This document shows, in pieces, positions 18,145 through 26,847 of a stretch of DNA of 64,000 bases. Every line of letters begins with the position of its first letter. Positions within the stretch are counted from its first letter, which is position 1. The notes beneath the pieces are model-generated. The model saw only the letters and a list, made by a program, of their open reading frames with translations, was not told the origin of the DNA and searched no databases. Source of the DNA: JABCYV01 sp963729325 (GTDB taxonomy: Bacteria; Acidobacteriota; Terriglobia; Terriglobales; Acidobacteriaceae); contig CAVSNS010000007.1 of NCBI GenBank assembly GCA_963729325.1, positions 124,001 to 188,000 of the forward strand, given 5' to 3'. The position numbers and the translations under genes are program-made.

Positions 18145-19134
18145 TCACCTCGCCGCGGCCATTCCACCCTCCACATCCGCAAAAGAAAACGCCGTCGAAA
18201 CATTGGGATATTCCTTGCCCGCAACTTCCACATAGGGATAGACGAAATAATTCAACGGTGCTCCGTCCTGCTTGGGATTCAATTCCAAATCGCGCCCCAT
18301 GGTGAACTGCACCCGGTTCACATCGTGCGCGCCAAAGAAATAATCCCTCTTTTCTTGATGCTTCCACGCTTCGGAGATGTCCACAGGAATCCATCCATGT
18401 TGCGGCTCAAAGAAATCAGCCCAGCAGTGGTATCCGGCAATCTCTCCCGCGTGCTTATCGGCCGGCAAGGGAAATCCGATCTCAAATCGCGCCGGGATCC
18501 CTTGCGACCGCGTCATTGCCATGAACAGGGAGTGGAAATCCGTGCAGTTTCCCTTCTTGGCCTCGCAAGCGTAAAGCACATCACCCCGACCCCAGCCGCT
18601 GCCAGTCTTGTCATAACGCATCGTCGTGAAAACGTAGTCATAGATTGCACGCGCCTTTTCCAGCGGCATCTTCTCCCCCGCAGTGACCTTCACGGCTAGT
18701 TCGGCGGGCAACCCCGTGACGGGGACGAGCTTGTCCGGCGCCAAATCCTGTTTCCTTTCCCGCTCGTTGAGCTTTACCTCTGCCAAATGTGGAGTCGACA
18801 CCCCCAGCGTCAGGCGCTCGTGGCGGACGACGTCGTATACGATCTCGAAGTGCAGCTCGGCTTCCTTTGCCTTGCCCGCTTCGGCGAAGTACATCTCATT
18901 TCCAAATGTGGACTCGTGCGTCTTCTTCAGGGTCAAATCACCGTTGGCGGATATGACTTTCACTTCCTGAAACGCATCCGAGTGGGCCGCCGGAATCCAT
19001 ATCCTCACCCGCTCGCCTGCCGGCAAGTTCTTGACTGTAAAACCATAGTGAAATGTAAAGTGACGCGTGTCCTGGCCTAAAGCGGACGTAACACACATAA
19101 GCAGCAATAAAGTAGTCTTGCACCACATAAACAA
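18145..19134 (-). CDS. Exported transglutaminase-like cysteine protein
   Basis: 329 residues with a signal peptide (LLLLMCVTSALGQ). The transglutaminase-like core shows the catalytic triad: Cys197 in KKGNCTDFHS, His236 in GYHCWADFF and Asp252 in WIPVDIS. Bacterial members are usually peptidases or amidases of periplasmic substrates. It is convergent with the phosphoesterase (29-bp gap) and stands alone on its strand. Its start could be the first or the next in-frame Met. Confidence 0.85.
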   Translation of the reverse strand: MFMWCKTTLLLLMCVTSALGQDTRHFTFHYGFTVKNLPAGERVRIWIPAAHSDAFQEVKVISANGDLTLKKTHESTFGNEMYFAEAGKAKEAELHFEIVYDVVRHERLTLGVSTPHLAEVKLNERERKQDLAPDKLVPVTGLPAELAVKVTAGEKMPLEKARAIYDYVFTTMRYDKTGSGWGRGDVLYACEAKKGNCTDFHSLFMAMTRSQGIPARFEIGFPLPADKHAGEIAGYHCWADFFEPQHGWIPVDISEAWKHQEKRDYFFGAHDVNRVQFTMGRDLELNPKQDGAPLNYFVYPYVEVAGKEYPNVSTAFSFADVEGGMAAAR

Positions 19135-19310
19135 TTTCCTTTCGTGGCTCTAATAACTAAGTGCTGGGAACTGTGAACTGGCAGCTTGCGAACGACACAC
19201 GGGCGTTTAGGAGAGTCGCCGTCAAGTGAAACCGGGTCGTCGCACTCGCATTAGAGATGACTCGATTGCGTAGGCATCAATTCTAAACCCAAATCCGCTA
19301 GAATCGTCGG

Positions 19311-20245
19311 ATGCCAGCCGCCGTCCAATGTCGTGATCTCCGTAAGACTTACGATGGCAAAGTCGAAGCTGTCCGAGGACTGAATCTTGAAATCCAGACC
19401 GGGGAGTGCTTCGGCTTACTCGGGCCCAACGGCGCCGGAAAGACCACTACTATCGAAATCCTCGAAGGACTACTCCAGCCTACCTCGGGCGAAGTCACAA
19501 TTCTGGGCCACACCTGGCAGCAGAATCCTCGCGAACTGCGCGAATGGCTGGGCATCTCTTTGCAGGAAACCCGCCTGTCGGAAAAACTCACAGTCCGCGA
19601 AACAATCGAGCTGTTTTCCAGTTTCTACCGCGAACCGCGCTTATCTAGCGAGGTACTAGAACAACTGCAGCTTACCGAAAAGACTGACGCATGGGTGGGT
19701 AAGCTTTCTGGCGGACAGCGTCAGCGTCTGGCTGTCGCCACCGCGCTCGTGGGCAATCCCAAGATTCTATTTCTGGACGAGCCCACCACCGGCCTCGATC
19801 CCCAGAGTCGCCGGCAGCTTTGGGACATCATCCGCAGCTTCCAGCGAAACGGCGGCACTGTCCTTCTCACTACCCATTACATGGACGAGGCCGAGCGCCT
19901 TTGCGACCGACTGGCCATCATTGACCATGGTGAAGATCATTGCCGAAGGAACGCCTGCCGATCTGATCGATCGGCTGGGTGGACATCACGCTGGTCGAAT
20001 TCTCCGTAAGCGGAAATTCCAACGGCACCGCTCTTGATACCTGGCGCGCTTTGCCGGGGGTGGAATCGGTTCGTCATGATGACGGTTTGATAAACCTCAA
20101 CGTCCGTGAGCCGCATCGGACCATTCCTGCGCTGCTCGATGCAGTTGAGAGCCAGGGCTCTCAACTCTTACATCTCACCACTCGCCAGGCCAGCCTGGAA
20201 GATGTCTTTGTGCGGCTCACCGGTCGTCACCTGAGGGAGGAGTGA
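19311..20245 (+). CDS. ABC-2 type transporter ATPase (two frameshifts near the C-terminus)
   Basis: Drug/polysaccharide-export type ATPase of the NatA/CcmA group. Walker A is LLGPNGAGKTTTIEIL, signature KLSGGQRQRLAVA and Walker B ILFLDEPTTGLDP. The frame is open to about 19930, then breaks in CATGGTGAAG. Removing one base restores KIIAEGTPADLIDRLG; a second extra base near 19977 gives DITLVEFSVSG and runs to TGA 20243-20245 with the usual C-terminal domain (LLHLTTRQASLEDVFVRLTG). The partner permease follows 148 bp later. The cargo is unknown. Confidence 0.88.
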
Positions 20246-20268
20246 CATGCCGATGATACTCCCCCATT

Positions 20269-20336
20269 TTGTCATCCCGAGCGAAATCCCCCGCCTTGTC
20301 ATCCCGAGCGAAGAAGTTCGTTCGCTCTGCGAACGA
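20269..20336 (+). repeat. Dispersed-type intergenic repeat: two 17-bp direct copies plus a hairpin
   Basis: TTGTCATCCCGAGCGAA occurs at 20269-20285 and again at 20296-20312 (27-bp period). A perfect 7-bp inverted repeat follows: TCGTTCG 20318-20324 and CGAACGA 20330-20336. It lies between the ATPase and permease of one exporter. I recall similar TGTCATCC-GAGCGAA elements as scattered repeats in acidobacterial genomes, but copy number outside the window cannot be seen. Confidence 0.65.
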
Positions 20337-20393
20337 TCCTCGCAGTCGAGGGACCTGCTTTTATGAGAGAGTAGGGGATATCAACCAACAACC

Positions 20394-21505
20394 ATGACCA
20401 TCGCCCAACAAACTCCTGCCGCCGACTTCCAAACCTTGCCTACGCCTCCGCGCCGCAATGGCCGCTGGTCAGGCTTCAGTCATCTGCTGGTGGCGCGCTT
20501 GAAGGAACTCCAACGCGAGCCTGAAGTCATCTTCTGGGTCTTCGTATTCCCGCTCCTGCTGGCCCTGGGCCTCGGCATCGCCTTCCGCAGCAAACCCACC
20601 GACGTCACCTCGGTTGTCATCGTCGCTGGACCCAGTGCGTACGACACTCTAGCCATGTTCCAGCGCTCACCGAAAAGTTCCTCGATCCACGCCGCCATTC
20701 TCTCTAAGCAGGAGGCGCTGCAGGCATTCCGCCTCGGCAAATACGATCTGGTAATCGAGCCTGATGCCGCTGGAGGCGTCCGATATCACTACGACCCGGC
20801 TCGCCAGGAGAGCGTGCTCTCCCGCGCCGAGGTAGATGACGCCCTGCAATCAGCCGCCGGCCGAAAAGATCCGTTGCCCACTTCCGCTGTGACTTCCAGC
20901 GAACCAGGATCGCGCTACATTGATTTCCTCATTCCTGGCTTACTCGGGATGAACGTGATGAACGCCGCCATGTGGGGCATCGGCTTCGCCCTCGTCGATA
21001 TGCGCCAGCGCAAACTTCTGAAACGCTTCGTGGCCACACCCATGCGACGCAGCGATTTCCTCCTGGCGCTCGCCAGCAGCCGTCTTCTGCTGATGACCAT
21101 CGAAGTCGGCCTTCTGCTCGGCTTTGGCATGCTGGTATTCCACATGCGCGTTCTCGGATCGCCGTTAGCCATCCTCCTTATCGGCGCCATCGGCGCTTTA
21201 TCGTTTGCGGGTCTCGGCCTGTTTACCGCCAGCCGCGCCCAGAAAATCGAAAGCGTGAGCGGCCTGATCAATCTGGTAATGATGCCCATGTGGATCTTTT
21301 CCGGGACGTTCTTTTCCTATGAACGTTTTCCCGCCGTCGTGCAACCTCTGCTCAAGATCTTGCCTCTAACGGCGCTTAATGATGCTCTGCGTACCACCGT
21401 CCTTCAGGGCGCTCCGCTTGCGTCCCAGTCGGGACGCTGCTGGTTCTCGTCCTTTGGGGAGGCATTTCTTTCGGCCTCGCCTTGCGCTGGTTCCGCTGGA
21501 CCTAA
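20394..21505 (+). CDS. ABC-2 type transporter permease (one frameshift near the C-terminus)
   Basis: Membrane partner of the preceding ATPase, about 371 residues. It has an N-terminal helix (EVIFWVFVFPLLLALGLGIA), a large external loop, and five further helices including IDFLIPGLLGMNVMNAAMWG and LINLVMMPMWIFSGTFFSYE, the ABC-2 signature region. After APLASQ the frame is wrong; adding one base near 21428 (CAG|GTC) gives a family-like last helix (WGGISFGLALRWFRWT) and a stop TAA at 21503-21505. Without this fix the frame runs on to 21761 as non-family sequence, so the shorter end is preferred. Confidence 0.85.
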
Positions 21506-21783
21506 ATCGGCGCGATGCACTTCCGAGTCTCGCCGGTCAAATCTTCGTGTTAAAATGAACCTGGTTCTTCGAAATGTTTGCGGCGCCGATGCTGTAATCG
21601 CCGCTTCACCAGCCGCCGTCGTCAGTTCCCCGACGGACAGTCGCACCGAGTTCGCGCCTCTATCTGGCCTGAACTGCGAGTTCCGCGATCTGCAGTTCAC
21701 TTGTAGTTTGGGGTGTTTCTTTCCGCCACTTCGCGCCGCGTACAGTTTTGAAGGTCGTTGAGTTGCTGGAGGCAGGAGCCGGC

Positions 21784-22571
21784 ATGAAGGCAGTGGATCA
21801 GCTCGCTTACGGGCCTTTTCTGGAGAGACTTGCGTCCGCTCCGGACCGCGTCCTGCTGCTTGACTACGACGGAACGCTAGCGCCATTTCAAATTGATCGC
21901 AATCTTGCCGTTCCGTATCCGGAGATACGTCTCTTGCTTGCTCGCATCAGGGCTGAAGGAACGCGAGTTATCCTGATCAGTGGCCGTGCGCCTTATGACT
22001 TGGCTGTTCTTAGCGGCATCGATCCCCGCCCGGAAATCTGGGGAAGCCACGGCTTCGAACGGCTCAAGCCCGACGGCTGCTACGAATCGGAAGCGTCGTC
22101 TCGCCAGCAACGGGCAGGCCTTGCCATGGCGGCCAAACTGCTGCAGTCCGAAGGTATGGAGTCACGTACCGAGGTCAAGCGGGCGGCGTGGCCATCCATG
22201 TCCGAGGCCTCAGCCGTTCCGACGCTGAGGACATCATCGGAAGAGTTCGGCGACTCTGGTCACCTCTGCTTGCTGAATTCGGCCTGGCATTGCTTGAATT
22301 CGATGGCGGCTTGGAAATCCGCGTTCCCGGCCGTGACAAAGGCTTTGCCGTGCGCACCATTCTCGCCGAGAGCGTTCCGGATGCCGCTGTCGCCTATCTG
22401 GGAGACGACCGCACCGACGAAGACGCGTTTCGCGCGCTGAATGGGAAGGGACTCACGGTCTTGGTTCGTCCGGAATACCGTCCTACTGCAGCCGAGGTCT
22501 GGCTGCAACCACCTCAGGAGCTTATTCAGTTTCTTGAGGAGTGGCTCTGCGCCTCTGGAGGGAAACTATGA
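21784..22571 (+). CDS. otsB: Trehalose-6-phosphate phosphatase (one frameshift)
   Basis: HAD-superfamily enzyme making trehalose from trehalose-6-phosphate. The ATG at 21784 follows the purine-rich GGAGGCAGGAG. Motif I is LLLDYDGTLAPF, motif II ILISGRAPYDL, then WGSHGFE; motif III/IV is AVAYLGDDRTDEDAFRAL. The frame breaks near 22180: adding one G to the GGG restores GGVAIHVRGLSRSD and the rest of the enzyme. Its end overlaps the otsA start by 4 bp (ATGA at 22568-22571). Confidence 0.9.
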
Positions 22572-24166
22572 TCCGCAAAGAAGGACGTCTTCTTAAAGAA
22601 CGGTTGATCAACGTTTCCAATCGTCTGCCGGTTGTGATCCGCAAATACGCGGGCGGGCTTCGGCTGGAACGCAGCTCCGGAGGCCTGGCCGGCACCCTCG
22701 ATACCGCCCTCCGCCACCAACCTGGAGTGTGGATCGGTTGGGCGGGCACTACGCAAAGCCATGAGGTAGAGCCCCTGCTGGCGCACGCGTCCAAACGTCG
22801 TCCTTACGAGTTGCAGGCGGTTAGTCTCTCTGAAGAAGAGGTCGCCAAGTTCTATTCCGGATTCGCTAACGAAATCATCTGGCCCCTGTTTCACGATATG
22901 CCTTCGCGATGCAATTTCGATTCGGAGTATTGGGATACTTATCAGCGGGTGAACCGCAAGTTTGCCGATGCCGCCGCGCTCGCGGCCCGGCGTGAAGATT
23001 TCATCTGGGTGCACGATTATCACCTCATGCTCGCGGCCGCTTATATGCGGGAGGCAGGAGTGCAGGGCCGAGTCGGATTCTTCTTGCACACTCCGTTTCC
23101 TGCTCCGGACGTTTTTGAAAAGCTGCCGTGGCGTGAGCAGATTCTTAGCGCCTTGCTGCAGTTTGATGTCGTTGGTTTCCAAACCGACCGTGATCGCGGC
23201 AATTTCGTAGGCTGCCTGCAACGCCTGCTTCCGGAAGTGCAGACGCAAGAAGCACAGCCTCACTCGGTCCTCCGCTTGCACAACCGCACAACAATAGTTG
23301 GCACTTTTCCCATCAGCATCGACTTTGAGGAATTCGCTCAACACGCAGCGCGTCACGAGGTCGCCGCGCGGGCCGACGAAATCAGGAGAGATCTGCTGGA
23401 AAATATACTCGTTCTGGGAGTGGACCGCCTCGACTATACCAAAGGCATCCCAGAGCGGCTAAAGTCGTTTAGCATCCTGCTCAAACGTTTTCCTGAACTC
23501 CGTCGCCAGATCACCCTGGTGCAAGTCGTAGTTCCCAGCCGCGAAGACATTCCCAATTACCAGGACCTTCGTCGCGAAATTGAATTATTGGTCAGCCAGA
23601 TCAACGGAGAGTTTACTCAGGACGGTTGGGTACCCATCCACTACATGCACCGCAGCCTCGGCCGCGAGGAACTTCTCGCCTACTACCGCGCTGCCGACAT
23701 TGCCTTGATTACCCCATTAAAAGATGGCATGAACCTGGTGGCGAAAGAATTTTGCGCCGCCCAGGCGGACGAGCGCGGAGTTCTGATTATCAGCGAGTTC
23801 GCTGGCGCCGCTTCGGAGTTACGTCACGGCGCCGTACTGGTCAATCCCAACGATTTCGCTGGCGTGGCTCAGGCCATTCACCAGGCTTCGCAAATGACGC
23901 GGGAAGAGAAGCGAAATCGCATGCGCCTGCTTCGCGAAATTGTGCGCGATCACAACCTCTCGCGCTGGACGCGCTCGTTCGTCCAGGCGATCGCTTCGCT
24001 GGACGTCGAAAACACAACGCCGCGTAACGGCGGCTCTTCCGCCCAAGAACCCGCTCCCCAGCAGCCTCGTGATCAGACTCCTGGCATAGCTCTGATCGCC
24101 GCCCCCTCATCGATGCTGCGCCAACGCCAACCCATCGTTAGTTTCCGAGCCTTCGGAAACGACTGA
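22568..24166 (+). CDS. otsA: Alpha,alpha-trehalose-phosphate synthase (GT20)
   Basis: Transfers glucose from UDP-glucose to glucose-6-phosphate. It has 532 residues from ATG 22568, which overlaps the otsB stop. GT20 motifs are NVSNRLPVV, FIWVHDYHLMLAAAYMR, GFFLHTPFPAPDVFEKLPWR, VLGVDRLDYTKGIPERL and ITPLKDGMNLVAKEFCA. The last 60 residues after the fold are low-complexity and not conserved. With otsB it makes the compatible solute trehalose. The reverse order otsB-otsA is kept in one coupled unit that ends in a hairpin terminator. Confidence 0.95.
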   Translation: MIRKEGRLLKERLINVSNRLPVVIRKYAGGLRLERSSGGLAGTLDTALRHQPGVWIGWAGTTQSHEVEPLLAHASKRRPYELQAVSLSEEEVAKFYSGFANEIIWPLFHDMPSRCNFDSEYWDTYQRVNRKFADAAALAARREDFIWVHDYHLMLAAAYMREAGVQGRVGFFLHTPFPAPDVFEKLPWREQILSALLQFDVVGFQTDRDRGNFVGCLQRLLPEVQTQEAQPHSVLRLHNRTTIVGTFPISIDFEEFAQHAARHEVAARADEIRRDLLENILVLGVDRLDYTKGIPERLKSFSILLKRFPELRRQITLVQVVVPSREDIPNYQDLRREIELLVSQINGEFTQDGWVPIHYMHRSLGREELLAYYRAADIALITPLKDGMNLVAKEFCAAQADERGVLIISEFAGAASELRHGAVLVNPNDFAGVAQAIHQASQMTREEKRNRMRLLREIVRDHNLSRWTRSFVQAIASLDVENTTPRNGGSSAQEPAPQQPRDQTPGIALIAAPSSMLRQRQPIVSFRAFGND

Positions 24167-24180
24167 GGGGTTGTTTTTTT
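24128..24180 (+). terminator. Rho-independent terminator after otsA
   Basis: Outer stem CAACCC (24128-24133) pairs with GGGTTG (24168-24173); inner stem GTTTCCGA (24141-24148) pairs with TCGGAAAC (24153-24160). Seven T follow directly (24174-24180). The hairpin overlaps the otsA stop codon, and the tRNA gene beyond is on the other strand. Confidence 0.7.
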
Positions 24181-24207
24181 CTGCAAGTTTTCTGGGAGAT
24201 TGAAAAT

Positions 24208-24282
24208 TGGAGCGGGAGACCGGGATCGAACCCGCGACATCCAGCTTGGGAAGCTGGCGTTCTACCGCTGAACTACTCCCGC
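24208..24282 (-). tRNA. tRNA-Gly (anticodon CCC)
   Basis: On the minus strand the acceptor GCGGGAG pairs with CTCCCGC, the D arm is AGTTCAGCGGTAGAAC, and the anticodon stem CCAGC/GCTGG holds loop TTCCCAA, giving anticodon CCC (codon GGG). The T arm is GCGGGTTCGATCCCGGT-like. The discriminator is T, as usual for bacterial tRNA-Gly, and CCA is encoded (complement of 24208-24210). Confidence 0.95.
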
Positions 24283-24396
24283 TCAGCCAGTTCTGAGGAG
24301 CATATCACCGACAAGAAATCGCTGGCAACGCGCGATTTGGAGAAGGCGCAGGGAAGACTTATGATGGACGCATCAGTCATCCTCGAGGTAATCCCT

Positions 24397-24639
24397 ATGC
24401 CTGAACCGACTTATGAGGAACTCAAAGCCAAATTGGCGGAACTGGAAAAGCAGGGCCCGCGGCGTACCGGAAGCCTGGAATTCCGCGTCAGCGAAAAAGG
24501 CGGGGTGAGCGTCTACGGTCTGGGCCGTTTCCCCGTCACCCTGTATTACGAACAATGGACCCGGCTGCTCGATGCGTCCGAAAAACTTCGCGAATTTCTT
24601 GAAGAAAACAAATCCAAGCTCAAGCTTAAGGGACAGTAA
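24397..24639 (+). CDS. Small conserved-looking protein of unknown function
   Basis: About 80 residues from ATG 24397, chosen over upstream in-frame codons because GAGG lies at 24385-24388 with 8-nt spacing. It has a charged N-terminal helix (YEELKAKLAELEKQ), a beta-rich middle (LEFRVSEKGGVSVYGLGRFPVTLYY is the core, 24475-24549) and a Lys-rich helical C-terminus. There is no signal peptide or membrane segment. Family not recognised. Confidence 0.6.
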   Translation: MPEPTYEELKAKLAELEKQGPRRTGSLEFRVSEKGGVSVYGLGRFPVTLYYEQWTRLLDASEKLREFLEENKSKLKLKGQ

Positions 24640-24961
24640 TCTCGATCGTGAGCAATACTTGTATCTCACCACCCGCGGCCGCAAGACTGCTCAGCCGCGC
24701 GAGATCGAGATTTGGTTCACGCACCGCGACGGTCGTTTCTACGTGATCGCAGAATATCCAACCTCGCACTGGGTCCAGAACCTGCGTGCCGATCCCGAGG
24801 TGCAGGTGCGAGTCGCCGGTAGCAGCTTCAAAGCTCACGCCCGTGTCCTGTCTCCCGAACTCGATATTGAATTGCAACCCGCAGTCCAGGAGCTTTCGCG
24901 CAAGAAGTATGGCTGGGGTGAGGGCCTCGTTGTGGAATTGACCGAAGTTAATAAGACTTAA
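24572..24961 (+). CDS. Nitroreductase / deazaflavin-dependent-type small oxidoreductase (split-barrel fold)
   Basis: The family-like part begins at LDREQYLYLTTRGRKT (about 24642) and continues PREIEIWFTHRDGRFYVIAE, SHWVQNLRADPEVQVRV and KYGWGEGLVVEL. This matches the small split-barrel oxidoreductases annotated as deazaflavin-dependent nitroreductases. The start is unresolved: the frame opens at ATG 24572, inside the preceding gene, which would add about 24 unrelated residues. A TTG nearer the domain or an indel are alternatives. Cofactor (F420, FMN or other) cannot be told. Confidence 0.7.
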   Translation: MRPKNFANFLKKTNPSSSLRDSNLDREQYLYLTTRGRKTAQPREIEIWFTHRDGRFYVIAEYPTSHWVQNLRADPEVQVRVAGSSFKAHARVLSPELDIELQPAVQELSRKKYGWGEGLVVELTEVNKT

Positions 24962-24991
24962 GGTTTCGAAAACTGAAAGCTGGGAACCGTA

Positions 24992-25039
24992 CCTGAAACC
25001 TGAAACCTGAAACCGAAACCTGAAACCTGAAACCAGAAA
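24992..25039 (+). repeat. Heptanucleotide tandem repeat (CCTGAAA)
   Basis: Seven tandem units of CCTGAAA run from 24992 to 25039: three perfect, one shortened to CCGAAA, two perfect, then CCAGAAA. The tract ends 9 bp before the start of the downstream esterase, placing it over the likely ribosome-binding or promoter region. Confidence 0.8.
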
Positions 25040-25048
25040 CTGACCACC

Positions 25049-25822
25049 ATGCCTTCCGACGACATCCTGACCCTTCCCCCAGCGCCGGCGGATGCCCGCC
25101 TCGCTTACGGAACTGATCCCAGCCAATTCGGAGAGTTACGTCTTCCAAAAACTAAGGGTCCGTTTCCGGTAGTTATGAACATTCATGGCGGGTTCTGGCG
25201 TGCCAAGTATGACCTGGCTCACACAGGACACCTCTGCGCTGCGCTGACCGCCAAAGGCCTCGCCACCTGGAATGTGGAATACCGCCGCGTGGGAAATAAA
25301 GGTGGAGGATGGCCGGGTACCTTCGAAGATATTCGCAACGCTTACCGCTATCTCTCTCAACTCGCACAGAAATACGGTCTGGATACCGCACGGACCGTCG
25401 TTATGGGTCATTCCGCTGGAGGCCAGCTCACGCTTTGTCTCGCTGGCCACGAGCCTTCACTCAAGCGCGCCATTTCGCTGGCTGGAGTTGTCGACCTGCG
25501 GCAAGCCTGGGAACTCCACTTGAGCGATAACGCCGTGGTTGAGTTTCTCGGCGGAACGCCGAAAGAGGTTCCGGAACACTACCGCGAAGCCGACCCCATG
25601 GAGCTCAAGATCTCTCAGACTACGCAATGGCTGATTCACGGCGCCGCCGACAACGTCGTCCCTCCACCCTTCAGCCGCAACTACGCTGAGGACAAAAAGC
25701 CACGCGGTGAAGATGTCCACTACTTAGAGATCTCGACCGCAGGCCACTACGACCTGATCGATCCCCGCTCGACCGCCTGGCCTAAAGTCGAGAACACAGT
25801 CCTCCATCTGTCGGGTGGCTGA
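25049..25822 (+). CDS. Alpha/beta hydrolase, esterase/lipase HSL-like
   Basis: 257 residues from ATG 25049. The oxyanion motif is NIHGGFWRA, and the nucleophile elbow GHSAGG has Ser122. The acid is in HGAADNVVPP and the His in STAGHYDLI, all in the correct order for an alpha/beta hydrolase. There is no signal peptide, so it is probably cytoplasmic. A 7-bp tandem repeat precedes the start and no clear SD is seen. Substrate is unknown; short-chain esters or peptides are possible. Confidence 0.85.
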   Translation: MPSDDILTLPPAPADARLAYGTDPSQFGELRLPKTKGPFPVVMNIHGGFWRAKYDLAHTGHLCAALTAKGLATWNVEYRRVGNKGGGWPGTFEDIRNAYRYLSQLAQKYGLDTARTVVMGHSAGGQLTLCLAGHEPSLKRAISLAGVVDLRQAWELHLSDNAVVEFLGGTPKEVPEHYREADPMELKISQTTQWLIHGAADNVVPPPFSRNYAEDKKPRGEDVHYLEISTAGHYDLIDPRSTAWPKVENTVLHLSGG

Positions 25823-25909
25823 TTCTTCGGGACTAATACATCTCCGAATCCGTAGATTTTCTGCTGTTAAAGCTTCTCTCTCGATTTTCTGTACAATTCG
25901 ATTTTCACT

Positions 25910-26791
25910 ATGGCTGCCACGAAAATTCCTTCGATCGGCAAATCTGCCGGAGTCATCTCCAAACCGGACAAACCCGAACTTGCGCGTGTTGTCCCCGACC
26001 TGCTCGGCTGGTTGCGCAAGCATGATTATCAGGTTGTGATGGATCCAGAGACCGCAGCTTACGCCGCGGGTTTTGAAGTTGTTGCGCGCGACGATATGGC
26101 TTCTCGTCCTCTGAACTTCGTGATCGTGCTGGGTGGCGACGGCACTCTGCTTTCCGCCGCTCGCGCTGTAGCCAAGTCCGACATTCCGGTGTTGGGTGTG
26201 AACCTGGGTTCGCTCGGCTTTCTCACCGAAGTGCCGCTGGAGAATCTGTACACCACGCTGCAGAGTATTGAAGACAGTTGTTGTAACGTCGATACGCGTT
26301 CTATGGTGCGCTGCGATGTCATGCGCCTAGACACAAGCATAGCTCAGTATGACGCCCTCAACGACGTTGTGGTCGGTAAAGGCACGATCGCGCGCTTGAA
26401 CCATTGCGATGTTTACGTCGACCGTCTCTTCGTCTCCCGGTACCAGGCAGACAGTCTCATCGTATCCACTCCCACGGGTTCGACCGCTTATTCGCTGGCC
26501 GCCGGTGGACCCATCCTTATGCCTTCCGTGGAGGCATTCGTTATAACGCCTGTTTCCGCCCATTCTTTGACCCATCGTCCGCTGGTGGTCCGTGACACCG
26601 CCGAGATCGAGATCGTCGTCAAGACGGGCGAGGACGAGGCTTATCTAAGTGTCGACGGCCAAGTGGGTATGCCCATGTTTGATGGCGACCGCGTACGTTG
26701 TCGCAAGTCCCAGTACCAGGTCAAACTGCTGCATGTCCAAGGGACGTTTTTCGACGTTCTGCGCACCAAGCTGAAGTGGGGACAGCGATAA
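25910..26791 (+). CDS. nadK: NAD kinase
   Basis: Phosphorylates NAD to NADP in the cytoplasm. It has 293 residues. The catalytic GGDG is at residues 75-78 (VLGGDGTLLSAAR), then GVNLGSLGFLTE, the conserved ALNDVVVGKG and the NAD-binding loop STPTGSTAYSLAAGGP. The N-terminus is about ten residues longer than many homologues. It is separated by 87 bp from the esterase and 56 bp from the amidohydrolase, all on the same strand. Confidence 0.95.
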   Translation: MAATKIPSIGKSAGVISKPDKPELARVVPDLLGWLRKHDYQVVMDPETAAYAAGFEVVARDDMASRPLNFVIVLGGDGTLLSAARAVAKSDIPVLGVNLGSLGFLTEVPLENLYTTLQSIEDSCCNVDTRSMVRCDVMRLDTSIAQYDALNDVVVGKGTIARLNHCDVYVDRLFVSRYQADSLIVSTPTGSTAYSLAAGGPILMPSVEAFVITPVSAHSLTHRPLVVRDTAEIEIVVKTGEDEAYLSVDGQVGMPMFDGDRVRCRKSQYQVKLLHVQGTFFDVLRTKLKWGQR

Positions 26792-26847
26792 CCCAGCGCG
26801 CAAGGAATACTACTAAAGAGGCTCGAGAGAAGGACGACAAAAAGAAA

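Noticed and set aside
24208..24282. tRNA-Gly as an integration site for a mobile element
   Set aside because: No integrase, att-like duplication of the tRNA end or foreign-looking genes are found on either side.
24992..25039. Possible CRISPR-like repeat
   Set aside because: The unit is 7 bp and tandem without spacers, so it is a microsatellite and not a CRISPR array.
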